A DNA stretch of 64,000 nucleotides from Rhytidiadelphus loreus (Eukaryota > Streptophyta > Bryopsida > Hypnales > Hylocomiaceae): assembly GCA_947034895.1 (NCBI GenBank), contig OX344763.1:6698501-6762500 (forward strand), written 5' to 3'. Below the pieces are notes generated by a model that was not told the origin of the DNA, made no database searches, and saw nothing but the letters and a program-made list of their open reading frames with translations. This document shows positions 13,498 to 26,600 of the stretch, in pieces (position 1 is the first letter of the stretch; each line of letters opens with the position of its first letter). The translations under genes and the position numbers were made by a program.

Positions 13498-14422
13498 CCC
13501 TTAAAGGACCATCACTATACTTTCACCAAAAACGCTCCAAAACTGCCATTTCTAGTATAAGTACCAAAATTTTGAAAAAAAACTTTTTTTTGACATATCT
13601 AACCGTAGGATCTTGTATTATATAGTATCAAAAACATGTGGTAAAAATTTCAGACACTTCCACCACGTGGATTGCAAGATATAAGCATTCAAATGAACTA
13701 AAATCATTTTTTTGACCCTGCAAAAAGCAGAGCTGCTGCACTTCACAAGCTCACATTTCTATGAAAAAATGACCTAAATGGTGGTGCTTCTTTGGATTTG
13801 TTTTCCTAGACAAGTTGGCCACATACTTGAAAATTTTCAGATCATTTGGAATAGGACAACATATAGGACAAAAATAGTAAGTAGGTAGTAGTAGAGAATG
13901 ATTAAAAATACTAAATTATTTACAATTTAAATATGGAATTGAAAATTTCCAATCCCAATGGTCTAAATGTTGTTATAATGTATCTACATCCTAAGATTTT
14001 ATTTTTGTCCAAAAATATTGAAAATTGGGTAAGATAAAGGATTTCAAAGTTTATTTTAGAGTAGGAAATCCAAAACTGCCCGCAAACAAAAAATCCTCAT
14101 AACTTTTGACTCATTGATCAAAATGGAATGATTCAAAGATTTTTGTGTATATAAAACTCTAGAAAATCAATTCCAAATTTTTGTTTTTGAAAAAAGTGAT
14201 TTTTTCTGATCTGCCCGAACTGCCCTGTCAATGAAAAAAGTAACATATTGGGCCATAACTTTTGACTTGTATTTCCAAATGTCATGAAATTTGGTGCATA
14301 TGAAAGATATTTCTTGCCCCCACATTCTATTAAAATTTCAGCCCCCAATATGAAAATCTCCGCTCGTAGGTACCTGCCAAAAATTTCTATAAGCCAAAAA
14401 ACACAATCCGGTCCTTTAGGGG
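13498..14422 (+). mobile_element. TTAA-flanked piggyBac-like non-autonomous transposon, copy 1 (925 bp)
   Basis: Terminal inverted repeats read CCCTTAAAGGACC at the left and GGTCCTTTAGGGG at the right. The copy is bordered by TTAA at 13494-13497 and 14423-14426. Its interior matches the copy at 42862-43787 in inverted orientation over essentially its whole length. It has no transposase ORF; the open frames inside it on both strands are non-homologous translations of repeat sequence. TTAA duplications with ends beginning CCC are the hallmark of the piggyBac superfamily. Confidence 0.8.
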
Positions 14423-14426
14423 TTAA

Positions 14427-15055
14427 GAAACAAAGTTTGATTCTAAACATGTTTCTTCCACATAGGTTCAGAACTGATTTTGGAAATATACACATACTAA
14501 AGATGGCACTTTAAGGTTAGTGCCATATTGGAGTGTACCTACCTTATATGTGGGAGAGGTTCTTGACCTTCAATGTGGTGGCCCGGTTACGAATCCGAAT
14601 TATTCCATTAAATGCGGTCCCTATACTCAATTTCTAGTGAAGCTATGGAAGAGCAACAATAGTAGAAGCAAGGTTATACCTACATTTGTTTTTGTGAGTA
14701 TTATTTTCTTAATAACTTATATTAATATCTCCATCAAAATTTGGAAGTGGATAAATATGTGAACAATGTTGGGGGGAAATAAATGCTTCATTATGCACAA
14801 AGGTTTAAGGGTTTTTTCCCACAGGGAATAGACCTTAGCAAGTCGTGGTCATTATTCTTAGAATCCACAATAATAGGGGTAGCGGTCATAGGTCCTCTAA
14901 TTTACTTGATATAACAAAATATTCTTCAAATTTTGATTTTTTTACAAACAATATGTGTTTTTAGTATAAAAGTCTTAAAAACCTAACTCCAAGGCTCACC
15001 GCTCACAAGCTCTGCTCCAAGCTCACACACTAGCGTCGTTGTTGTAACAAACAAA
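14427..15055. other. Non-coding stretch with one short unexplained ORF
   Basis: A frame at 14520-14762 (+) encodes about 80 residues with three Cys and a hydrophobic C-terminal third (a possible membrane segment). It has no recognisable family, no clear promoter, and lies directly beside a transposon end. I do not call it a gene. Confidence 0.3.
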
Positions 15056-15059
15056 ATAA

Positions 15060-16615
15060 AACAAACATCATATTTAAGGTTTAAGACTAGTAAGTGTGTC
15101 ATGTACCATTGCCACTATCAAAATAAAAGTAGAAGTCATTTTCTATTTCTTTAACTCATAAAGGTTTCAAAATTCAATATATTTTTTTGTCATGAGTTAG
15201 AATGCCACAAAACCAAGCCCATGCACCCTTCTTCATGCACTAAGGGCTTTCTCATGGTACCAGAAATGTGATTGGAGGATGCACGATCCAAAAGATTTCA
15301 CTATAACGAAAAAAACTAAACAAACTTGTAAACAAACTTAGAGCATCCCCACCAAGGGCATTCTCTATCTCTATCTAAATGAGTTTAATCAAAAAAGGGA
15401 AGAAAACTCCCCACCGATGTTCTTCATCCTTAAATATTGAAGGAAACTCAAGGCCCAATTCCTATAGGAGAAGAGATTTTGAAAACTCAAATCACTTTTC
15501 TCTATATGCTTGGGGTAGAACAATACAAGTGGCGGAAGAGCATTCCTGATCCCTATATTTGTTTTTTCTTCATCCAATTGAGATAGGGATAGGGAAGAAT
15601 TGGTGGGGATGCTCTCAAGGTATAGGCCAATGTGCCCTAGGCCGTTGCTACAATCAAAGAAAAAGAAAAAATAATTTTCTAATTTTTTAATTCATACAAA
15701 CTTTGAAATTCAATAACTTTTAAACCTTAGGCCAGAAAACAAAGCCCGTGCATCCCTCCTTGCAAAGAACTTTCTCATGAGACCAAGAATGCAACCAGGG
15801 GATGCATAGTCTAAGAGATTTCACTATAACAAATAAATAAATAAATAAAACTAATTTAAGGTGTGCCCTATCTATTGCTATTGTATAAAATAAAGTAAAA
15901 ATAATTTTCTAATCTTCTAATTCAGAAGAACTTTGAAATTCAATAACTTTTACACCTTAGGCCAGAAAACAAAGCCCGTACACCCCTCCTTGCAAAGAGA
16001 TTTCTCATGAGACCAAGAATGCAACCAGGGGATGCATAGTCTAAGAGGTTTCACTATAACAAAAAAAATAAAAAATAAAAAAATAAAAAATAAAAAATAA
16101 AAACACCTAATTTAAGGTGTGCCCTATCTATTGCTATTGTATAATATAAAATAAAGTAAAAGTAATTTTCTAATTTTCTAACTTATAAAACTTTGAAATT
16201 CAATAACGTTCACACCGTAGATTTCTACACCATGAAACAAAGCCCATGCATCCTTCCTCATCAAGGGCATTCCAATGGTACCGGAAACGCGATCAAGGGA
16301 TGCATGGGCTTGGAGATCTCTACTTAACAAATAAAACAAACATACAATCTAACTTAAAGTATGGACTAATATTCCCTATATTGTTGTGACAACCAAAATA
16401 AAAATAAAAGTAATTATCTAATTTTTAAATTCATAAAAACTTTGTAATTCTATATCTTTCACCCCGTTAGTTGGAATGCCATCAAACAAAGCCCATGCAC
16501 TCACCCTTGCAAAGAGCTTTCCGACGATACTAAGCACAAAACTGAGGGACACACAATTCTAAAGATTTTACTATAACAAACAAATAAAACAAAACAAATA
16601 AACAAATAGTCTATT
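15060..16615. repeat. Tandem array of five 230-270-bp units
   Basis: Five diverged units each contain a phrase like CAAAGCCCATGCA followed by a CTTTCTCATG-type segment and an end reading TTTCACTATAACAAA. Markers occur near 15210, 15740, 15971, 16240 and 16488. Units 2 and 3 are the most alike, and poly-A/AAAT tracts join units. A MITE at 15341-15614 interrupts the junction of units 1 and 2. Confidence 0.8.
15341..15614. mobile_element. PIF/Harbinger-like MITE (274 bp) inserted in the tandem array
   Basis: Terminal inverted repeats begin GAGCATCCCCACCAA and end TTGGTGGGGATGCTC. TTA precedes the element (15338-15340) and TCA follows it (15615-15617). The uninterrupted array units read AACTTAAGG at the corresponding place, so the target was TTA and the right copy has one substitution. 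The GAGCATC-type end and TTA target fit the Tourist/Harbinger class. Confidence 0.75.
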
Positions 16616-16735
16616 GTAATGTATAGATTGACTTTCACTTTTGAACCTTTCTCTTTACCAATGATTTAGTTTTTTTTACTTTTACCTTTTTAATTACTTT
16701 TACTTTTAGCTTTTATTTTTCTTGGAGAATGGTTG

Positions 16736-16811
16736 GATATATATAGGGGGGGTAGGATTTTATATTTTTATCTTTTGTTTCATTTGCATGCCCTTTGGTT
16801 TTCATCTACAG
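16736..16811 (+). promoter_or_regulatory. Possible TATA box and splice acceptor before the 16.8-kb ORF
   Basis: A TATATATA motif at about 16737-16744, followed by a G-run, lies roughly 80 bp upstream of the start codon at 16822. A pyrimidine-rich CATCTACAG at 16803-16811 could be a splice acceptor. Either reading (promoter or intron end) is possible. Confidence 0.3.
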
Positions 16812-16821
16812 GTTTGCAAAG

Positions 16822-17232
16822 ATGGATAAATTAAGGAAAAACGTAAAGTCTTTTGATGAGTATATTGTTGTTTCTCCTCCGTTGTCTGAACAGGTAGATT
16901 TTGAGTCAAGATTCGAGATAATTGATTATTCTGAAGAAATTTCTGAAATTGAAGAACCCCTTCAAGTTGAATCCATTGGCTCAAACTGGGACGTTGGAGA
17001 ATATCCTGAAGTTGTAGGATATTCTGAAATTGATAAAATTGAATCTATTGGCTCAAACTCCGAAGTCAAAGAAATTGAAGAAATTGAAGAAACATTTGCA
17101 AGGGAAACTGTAGTAGATACATCACTTGTCCTTGCACTAGTTACAGTGATTTTGTTCATTTTTTTCTTATCAGACTTTCAAATTTTAGGCTTAATCTTTG
17201 GCCTTACCTTATTTTTCACTTTCTATGGATAG
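16822..17232 (+). CDS. Orphan acidic protein with C-terminal hydrophobic hairpin
   Basis: A 137-codon frame starts at ATG 16822; an in-frame ATG at 16795 lies before a likely splice acceptor and is less likely. The N-terminal two-thirds is strongly acidic (many E, D and S) and repeats the motif ESIGSN twice, about 25 residues apart. The C-terminal 40 residues are two hydrophobic segments split by a short SDFQ turn, like a membrane hairpin or tail anchor. The frame is clean and compositionally coherent in an AT-rich setting, and a TATA-like motif precedes it. I recognise no family. It could be a lineage-specific gene, the last exon of a longer gene, or chance. A membrane-anchored acidic adaptor is only an inference. 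Confidence 0.4.
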   Translation: MDKLRKNVKSFDEYIVVSPPLSEQVDFESRFEIIDYSEEISEIEEPLQVESIGSNWDVGEYPEVVGYSEIDKIESIGSNSEVKEIEEIEETFARETVVDTSLVLALVTVILFIFFLSDFQILGLIFGLTLFFTFYG

Positions 17233-18240
17233 TACATCCTTTATTAAATTTGGATATTTGAAAATTTTGGAGAAGAAGATAGCTACTTATATCCAATTAT
17301 GTTATGGATATTAGTCATATAAATAGGCAATTATGTTAAGTATAGCTCTTGAAAATATAAAAATAATAATATCAAATTGTGTGAAACGTCCACTACTATC
17401 TCTTTAAACCTATGATTTTAATATTATCTCATTTGATATAACAAATTATCATAATAAATATGTTGTCTTTATTTTTTACTACAATATTGAAATTTTTGAA
17501 ATTTTTATTTAAATCAAATCATGTTTGTATACAAATTAATTTAATTAGTTTTTGAGTTTCAATAATGCAAGACCTCATACTATTTGAATGAATTCTAGAT
17601 GAATGTGATTTAATTAGTCTACACATTTGGATGAAATTAGAATATATTGGATGAAAGAATAAATGGAAAATAGTTGAAAGTTGGATGAATATTATACTAT
17701 TGGGACAATATGAAAATTATTAGTGTAGACCGCAATATATTGAATTGATCTAGAATACTTTGGAGTATTATATCACTGCACCCTACAAATTTCCATATTT
17801 TCCAATGTATTGCATATTAGTGTTATTACTATGGAGAACACGAATTGAATTAAGTTGCGTTGTTGAATTTACATTTGGAACCAATTTTATTCTAGGATTA
17901 TGATTTCTATTTTGTAGCATCTCAAATTTAGAAGGTTATTCTAGGAACATAATTTCTACATAACATTATTAACAATCTCTAGGGAGACCATTTGTCTATC
18001 ATAAAATTAGAGACCCTTGCTAGTGAGGTATCAATGCCCTCTTTGATTCAAATCCCTCCCAAAAAATCCCAAGGTGAAATGAGGTATGGTACATGCAATT
18101 AGAATTGTCACTTGGAATACACGCACTCCGTATATGTCTTGTGGCAATTTTAGGTACACATCCCTTATTCCATTGTACGTCAAGTGACATACAAATCTAC
18201 TATAGATTATGGAATGTTATGTAATAGAATTAGTGACAAC
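17233..18240. other. AT-rich intergenic, nothing recognised
   Basis: No open frame with a recognisable domain, no clear repeat, and no RNA gene is seen here. Confidence 0.5.
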
Positions 18241-18244
18241 ATGC

Positions 18245-18560
18245 AATCTATTGTGAACTACATCAATCCCAAGAAGGCTGTCTAGAATTTGCTAATCAAT
18301 ATATTGAGGCAAACAACAAATTGTAGCCAAAGGGGCTATCCTGGCAAAGATCTTGGCTACATCAAAGTCGGCAATTTTGATGGGTGTATCTTTGTCATGC
18401 CACTTGAGAATAATGTTCTTGAGTTGCATTTGACAAACCTTTTGTCCCTCAACTCTTGTCATCATTCTCATCATTATACTATATGCCATATATTACAAGA
18501 CTAACTAGGATGTAGTTAAACCTTGAAGGATGCACTCAATGTATTTTGTATGCAACCTAT
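18245..18560 (-). pseudogene. Protein kinase relic (subdomains VIb-IX)
   Basis: The minus-strand translation contains LKNIIL, then IKIADFDVAKIF (the kinase DFG region with G replaced by D), then ATICCLPQYI, which matches the activation-loop TxCGTPxYxAPE segment. A stop interrupts that segment after PQYID. Weak matches to the following EIL and GYDNxVDMWS segments continue to about 18245. The degraded DFG, the in-frame stop and the absence of other kinase subdomains nearby show a dead fragment. The style is closest to calcium-dependent or CHK2-type kinases. A related, non-overlapping relic lies at 38.6-39.1 kb on the same strand. Confidence 0.6.
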
Positions 18561-20200
18561 CATGTCCATGGTTGAATAGATAGGCAACTTTCATAGTACT
18601 AAAATTAGGGATGTTTTTTCTCTTCATGTATACTACACCTATTAAGTATGTGATAGAGATTGTAAAAATACATGAAGGCCCTTTGAATCATCCAACTCTG
18701 AAAATGGAAAGAGACATTGTGAAGTATTCCAAGTTCCAAACATAATAGAGAAGGATGGTTGGAAGACAATGAATTTTACTTGGAAATAGCTTATTCTACT
18801 TCATGCATGAATTCTTGCAATGATCATTTTATGTCCAAAGATTCACTAGTAAAAAACAATGTTGAATCAAGTCCTTCAAAGTGACAAAACATGTCTAAAT
18901 CAACACAACTATGTTTTGAAATGTCCAAATCAAGCTATTTGTGTTGATTCAGACTTTGTTTTCTACTATTGATAATTGCTATTGCTATTTAGCCAAGTCA
19001 TCCTTGCACTACTTGAGAAGGATATGTCCAACCTAGTGTATAAAGTATAAACAGATAACTTGGTAATAGGAGTCAATAGGAGACATCATAATTACACCGA
19101 ATTGGAGCAATTCAAGGTGCCAAAAATTGTGATGTTTATTTGTATAAAGCTTTAATAACTAGGATTGGTATAGACTTGATGATTACATTCATGGCTGGCA
19201 CACCTTACAAAACGTAACAGTTGTGGAATTCTGCCAATTTTACAAAATTGGCACTCTACAAAATCAGGTTTGTTAATGGTTTTAGTATCCTCTACCTAAG
19301 CTCACACAGGGGGCTCATTGTCTGTTCCTGGTGAACTCACAGGGAAAGTCACGGTATTTCCCTTGGATCGTCCTTCACTAGCGAAGTGTTTCCCAGTGTG
19401 CCGTTTCAACGCGATGGGGCAGGCTCGGTATTAGGGTTGGATGGAAGAGTACGTGGTTCTCAGGATGAACTAGCCCTTAAGTTAGTCACAGCAACTCCGA
19501 CGGAATGAGAGCCAATGTATCACTAGTGGATGAATGGGCCATTTTTTTTATTATGAGTTGGAGTTCGTTGAAGACTAGCAAACCGAATTAAGGAATTAGG
19601 TATCTTAATCAAAATTTGGATTGAAATGTGGTACAAGTAACACACTTGTATAAAAATAAAAAAATTTAAACCTCTTTTTAATTTTTTAATAATTTCATCA
19701 CACTTATTAGTGAATTTTTTAAATGCAAATAACTCTTTTTCAAAGATTCTTCAATATGTACAATGAGAATTCTTCTTAAAAATCTCTAGTACAAATTTCA
19801 CAAAATTGTAAATTATTCTAAATGACATATATAATTGACTAAAACATGACTTCAAATTATTAATGTTATTATAATTAAATCCAAAAAAATCCAAAAACTA
19901 TGGAAAATTTGAAAAGGATAATAAATGTTTCCATATTATTTTTAATGATGATCTAAAGATTTTTGGGTTTAGGGTACAAGGCATGTGAAAATATGGAATC
20001 ATTCTTTAGTCAATAATATTAATATGGAGTCATATTTCTAAAATTTGAGCAATTCTTACTCGAAAATTCTAAGTAAGAATTCTCATTCTACTTACTAAAA
20101 AAATTTCTATTCTACTTACTACGAGGGAAAAAAAAATTTAATTTTAGTTTAAAGATTTTGTGGATTTTTTTCTTGGACAACAAGTCATTTTGTTGCCTAC
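18561..20200. other. Intergenic, with a GC-richer island at 19.2-19.5 kb
   Basis: No gene is supported. The island at about 19200-19545 has higher GC, short open frames only, and begins with a GGAATTCTGCCAATTT motif also found near the receptor kinase. It may be a remnant of a genic or LTR sequence. The segment 19720-19960 is a diverged direct duplicate of 20810-21060. Confidence 0.4.
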
Positions 20201-20204
20201 TTGT

Positions 20205-20475
20205 AGTATAACTTTTGCTCCCCACACACCAATTGAAATAAAAATTACAAATCCAGAAAGAAAATTTCTTTTTTCATCTTATGAAACTATATGGATTCAA
20301 ATGAAGACGTCATTTCACATGCTTTCCTTCAAGATTATTTTAACTTTTGCTCCCGCACACCAATTGAAATAAAAATTACATTTCCAAAAAGCAAATCACT
20401 TTTTCTATCTTGTGAAACTATATGGATTCAAATGAGGACATTGTTATTCATGCTGTCCTTCAAGATTATTTAGAT
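20205..20475. repeat. Two tandem about 135-bp units related to the TTAA transposon interior
   Basis: Units at about 20209-20340 and 20341-20472 share ACTTTTGCTCC, ACCAATTGAAATAAAA, TATGGATTCAAATGA and CTTCAAGATTATTT. A diverged third partial copy occurs at about 21708-21790. The reverse complement of the nested TTAA element near 59780-59840 contains the same ACTTTTGCTC and CACCAATTGAAATAAAA phrases, so these are likely interior pieces of that family. Confidence 0.55.
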
Positions 20476-23400
20476 TGATTAGACAATTTAAGTATTTTGA
20501 ATATTGCCACTTATAACTAACTTATTAGTGCCTCTATAATCTATATTGCCAAAAGTAACTATACATATTTAACTCCTAAATGCCCAAGCCTTTTGAAGTG
20601 TGTTTTTCCTATTAAAAAGAACATAGGCTTCTGGTTATCCCCAATGAAGCAAATAGTTTTTTTTTCTTCCAAAATTTAAACTTATAGATGTTTAAAGAAC
20701 TTGCTTATTATTGAGTATTCCAATTTTGAGTGTAAAATTCCATAGGAGTTCTCATATAATAACAAGAAAAATGTAATAATTATATTTTTAGTATGTCGAT
20801 CCTCCCCATAATATTTGAGAAATTTGCAGACAAGTAATTTTTTTTCAAAGATTCTCTAGTAAGTGGAATGAGAATTTATCTAATATTTTTTAGTGTAAGA
20901 ATTTCACAAAATTTTGAATTTTTCTAAATGGCATATATATAATTGACTAAAATTAGACTTCAAATTTTCACTTTCTTTGTAATTAACTCCAAAAATCTGC
21001 AAAAACTATGGAAAATTTGAAACATGTAACAAATGTTTAGATATTATTTTTAATGACTCAGGCAATGAGTGACATGGGGCATGCTAGTTTATATGTGTAA
21101 CTATTTTATATGTATAAAAAGTTTTTTTCCACTAACAAGTTCAATCAGATTGTAAAAAACAAGGTTAAAATTGTTATTAAATTTCCAAATTTTATTTAAA
21201 TGAATTCTTTGTTATATATATTGCAATATGTCCAAAATTTGTTTGAACAATCTAATTTCTTAATTAGTTTGTTTTGTCTATTTTTGAAATTATGAGAGCT
21301 ATTGCAGTTTAAGACTTTTTATATTTATTTCATGTCTTATTGGTTTGAAAGTTCACTAATATTATATTTTCTTTTCAATCATTCCTAATTTAATCATATT
21401 ATTACACACCAATCGTAGAACTTGAGGTCCCAGGGCCCTTTCAAAATCAAATACCACTCAAGACTACCATTTCTCTTGCAAAGAGCAAAAAGATTCAAAA
21501 ATTGTATTACCTACACATTCATACATAAAATTTGTACTACATTAGTATAAGAATCAAAATTTCCCAAAGCACAAATTATCCAAATGGAAAAAATCAAATA
21601 TTTCTATACAAACAAAAATGCAATCTTAGAGGGAAAAAACTCACAAATTTTAATTCAAATATTTTGATGATTTCTTTTATCAAATGAATCATTTCTTGAT
21701 TGATTGTCGTATAACTTTCACTATTGCACACCAAATGATATAAAAATTACATTACCAAAAAGCTTTTATTACTTTTTCTATCTAGTGAAATAATCTCATA
21801 AGGTGTGGAATGAGAATTTGAGCCTACTTGAACTTATACAAAATTGGAACTTTCACCCTAAAGATTAGTGGGCCTCCAACGACTAAAATGAGGATGTAAT
21901 TTCTTGTGCGATATTTGAAGATCACTTCGATGCTAGGAAAATATAATTATATTAAAATTGCAAATCATAATTAACTTATTAGTGCCTCTCTACTATCAAA
22001 AGTAAAAACACCTAGAGGCATCTTAGTAAGTAAATGAACTTTGTTACCATTCTCAATTTGCCTTATTTCTTGTAACTTAGAGTTTATATACAAGACAAAG
22101 GTGTATCTCACTTGGAATGCAAATATCTTGCAATAGAAACGACAACATCCTAGGGTTATATATGCAAAGAAAACAAAATTTTAAACGATTTTCACGTTGC
22201 AAAAGAATAGGAAATTTTTAGTCGGTTTGATTATTAAAATAATAGGCATTCATCTTTTACATTTTACATTTTCTTCCTAGAACATTTATACTATTGCAAT
22301 TAGTATGTTTCAATTCCATCTTCAAGGTATTTTTAATTCAATTTCTTGAGGAGTGAAAATTTCTACTATGGAATTTGTGTCCTATAATGTTGACTGAAAT
22401 CTAGAACATGCAAAATTAGGAATTCAAAATGAATAGTACAAAAACTTTAAGTTAAAAAAATTCAAAGGCTACATATATAGTCAAAGAAGTTGCAAAATAT
22501 GTTATCCTTTTCACGTGAAATGTAAATATATTTAAATCTACTAAGTTGAAGTGTTAGAAATTTCTTCTACTAATTTTTTATTATAATCTATCAAAAGATC
22601 CTATGGTTAGTTATACAATAAAACAATTATTAAACATTTTTCCTTTCTATAATAGAAATGGTAGTTTCAAGTGTCTTTTGATGAAAAAAAGGCCTCAAGA
22701 CTTCAAAGGTTTAAAACACAAAGAACTTATAGTCGGTAGTATGAAAATATTCTTCTATATCCACTTCTCTAATGATAATTTTAAAAACTTAAAAGTGTAC
22801 AAGAATTTGAAAATGAAAAGTGTAATGAATTATAAAGTTTCTTTTTCAATACCCAATTACGTTTTAATAATCTTCAAAAATATTTACTACAAATTAAAGA
22901 CAGTCCATACCCTACATTTTTGTGTCAATGATGCAACTACATTTCTAATCTTGGATCATTCTTAGGTACAAGATATCACATGATTGCAAATACATGGTAA
23001 TAGGCTTCCATTGGTGTTCAAACCTTATGTCCAGGGTGAATTTGACCCCTTCTTCATTCACAAGGAAAAATGTGAAATTTTTTTATTTGCCACATATGAG
23101 AAAATTTGCAAATTTTGAATTCATGTTTGTAGTTAAAGGCCCCTAATTAGCTTACAAGGGAAGTCAATGATTATTTTTGTGATCGTCCTTTACAATCCTT
23201 TGTTTTCTGGTGTTAGGGTCAAATGAACAAGTCATGCAATGAAACTTGAGGGGTTTGTCCCAACCCCTCTTTGAATTTTGTCCCAAACTTTTGATTAGAG
23301 GCTTGGAATCCCAAACAAATTTTTGGAGATGAAAGTTAGTTTGATTTACCCACTTTTCTTAGTTCAATATTTAGAAAAAATATATTCTACTATGTGTATA

Positions 23401-23610
23401 TGAGGTTTGAAGTTCTACATTGCACACAATTCTTGTATTTTGATAATGAGTGGTCAAGCTCTCATCTTGAAATTGTCCCATACCCTTTAAAGATTCATGT
23501 TGCACGATGAATTTCATTATAAAAATAATCTCTCCACCCTTTATTTAGTGTACATGAAGTCTTTTCAATATTTGGGATTTCTTTACAATCCCTTGGATTT
23601 CAGAAGGTCA
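20476..23610. other. AT-rich intergenic with transposon remnants
   Basis: No gene is seen. The segment 22590-22720 (GATCCTATGGTTAG, GAAATGGTAGTTT and TTTTGATGAAAAA phrases) matches terminal parts of the TTAA-flanked family at 13.5 and 42.1-42.25 kb and is a decayed copy. The rest is unassigned. Confidence 0.45.
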
Positions 23611-26600
23611 CTAGCGGTTGGCGCTTGCTTTGCAACGCATTAATCCAACAATTTTGATACAATTTTTATGAATTTTTATAGATTGCAATAGACTGTCATA
23701 GATAATGATAAATTTTATGAATTAATTGCATCTAAAGATGCATGAATTAAGAAAATATCCATCCATCAAATAGCAATAATGTCTCATGTATAGTACTTCT
23801 ATATATTAATATGGAAGATTGTTTCAATTGAGACAATGTAATTGCACACCCAAAGAATGCAAGTTGGATGGAAGGGGACATCGCAAAAGCGTGCACGAAC
23901 CCTAAACATGCAGAGTTTGAAACAAACTCTTAACTTTTCCATCCACCTGATTTAGGTGTTAATGTTTACAAAGTCATGAAAAAACCTCATGGTAAACCAC
24001 ATTTTTTACTGTTCTCACAGCTTCGTCGTTGTCATTGGCAACTTTAATGTTTGCAGGATGTCTACCACGAGACAAAGCCATATATAATTGACCATGGATA
24101 AATTTCATTTCGAAGATAAATGACAACTCGATCATATGATTGGCCCTGCGATTTGTTAATTGTCATGGCAAAAGCACCAGTTACAGGAAATTGTTTCCGA
24201 CAAAGTGTGAATGGCAAGCGACTAACATTACAATGATGTGTGATCCTAGGAATTAATACCTCTTGGCCACGATAACGCCCTCCTACAATTTCACATAGTA
24301 AGACATTTGATGACACTTGCAAAAGGCGTAAATGACTTCCATTGCACAAACCTTTTGCCAGATTCAAATTCCTTAGCAACATCAAATATTGACCACATTT
24401 AAGATTTAATTGGTGAGGAGGCAAACCGCTTAATTGTAAAGAATTTAAAAATTCTATCGGATAATGATGGGCATGCTCATTGCTCTCATGTACCAAATCT
24501 GTACTGAAACATTGATGCACATCACCAGGCATGCGATCAATAATTTTTCGATTGATTTCTTGAGCATCATCATTTCGAACAACCAAAATGACACGCTCAG
24601 AGAAATCAACCGGATCATCAAAAATGGCATCAATAAGACCATCTAAAGAATTTCTAGGTGCAACTAATCCTAGCGGTAAATCTACTTCTGCACCAATTTT
24701 ACCTTCACCAACATCTAATAAAAATCTTTGAAAATCTGATTGACTTTGTAAACGCATATTAGTAGTTAAATGAAAATGTTGCATTAGTGGAAATAAATAT
24801 GAACGTCGCAAGCAAGCTTCAACAATTTGTTTGCGACCTCCACGCACAACAACTAGTAAAGTTTGACGAAAATCACTACCATACAAAACTATAAGACCAC
24901 CATTGGGACTATTGATTCCACAAATATCTCGCAATGATCTATCTATAGCTTCAAACATAAATCTATGTCCAGCACAAGCTTCATCAAATATAATTAGTTG
25001 TACTTTGCATAAGCTTTGACCTAATGCAGATTGGGTACTAATGTTACAAGTCGATGTATTGTGTAATTGTAAAGGAATGGCTAAAGAAGAATGTGCCGTT
25101 CGTCCTTGATCTAAAAGACATGCGGCAATTCCACTTGTAGCCATTGCCATACACTTGACGCCTCTAGCACAAAAATAACCTAATACAGTGTTATACAAAA
25201 AAGTCTTATCCATACCACCTGGACCATCTAAGAAAAAAAGGTTATTTGGAGAATTAGGTTCTAAAACTGTCGTGGTAACTGCATTGAAACAATGCTCTGC
25301 TCTTTATTAAACCTATCAACATCTTCTTCTACAAAAGTAATATTGGCATTATCCAAATTATTATTGTCATCGACATTAATGGCCAAATCAACATTGTTTG
25401 TATATCCAAACTCATGCAAATCATCAATGTTAAAAAAATCTACAAGGTGTTTATCAGATGAAGACAAATATTCTTCAATGCACAAAATCGCTTTGCAATA
25501 GCGATTTTGGTCATTGCGCCAATCATCAGACATTGCATCAAGATGTCTCCTAAGCAAACTAATAGGATCTTGCGGTTGTCCAAACACAAGAACTCTTGCA
25601 AACAACCGCTGAATTTCTTTAGGCAATGCAATAATAGTTGATTCTTGGAGACAATTCTCCCACTCAACATCATCTTCGAAAGTCCTCTTGCAATGCAAAC
25701 GGCTTTACAGGTCGGATATACCATATCACAAAAATGAAGTAAATCTTCAAATGAAGTTAGTGCCTCAACATGAGTCAACAACAAACGTAAGTAAAACACT
25801 TCAGTACCTACAGGAACCATATTTATTCTACCGAATACTTTTACATTGCGTTGTTTTCTAATCCACATGTTGTTTTTTACATCCCATCTATAATGAAGCG
25901 GAAGATCTATGTATCGAAGAAGTATATGATTACCTTGATTACCACAAACAATTAAGGCACGAATGTGACTATTAAGCTCAAAAAACTTTGTAAGTTTAGT
26001 GTGAGCGTTTTAATCAAATACTGATTGTAAAGATGTTCTTTCATGAAAAGAAACATATTGTTGACCTGGAAGATGAACAGGTAACCAGCAAATACTATGA
26101 CTTTTATTATTGGTTTCAAAACCAAAAAGCCTCCAACATGCTTCTTGAGCGGCTACATAACGACCTTCTAAAAACTCTTTAATCTCATCTACAACGTCAT
26201 TTCTTTCTACAACACCACGATCTACACCCTTAAATATATATTTGTGAAGATATTTGACAGTTTTTATTGAACTGCAAATTTTGACATTGATATGACAATT
26301 GAAACGACCTACTAAATAAGGATTGTATGGAACAACAGATCGATTGTCTAAATGAACAATTTGTCCTTGTACATGCTTTTCGATATATCGACCTTGGTTT
26401 CGGCGACGGTATAAAATAAATCCATCGTCACCCACTACGGTACTATCTCAAGTTACATTGGATAATTCTTTGAGCATCTACCGTCTTTCATACATCGACA
26501 ATTAAGATTATCCAAACCACATGGGCCATGCATCATGTATTTAGCAACCACAACATATAATTACGGTTGCTTATCTAAATCAGAAATTTCAGCACATACT

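Noticed and set aside
14133..14514. Opposed ORFs on both strands
   Set aside because: They lie inside the TTAA-flanked element and are not conserved in the other copies.
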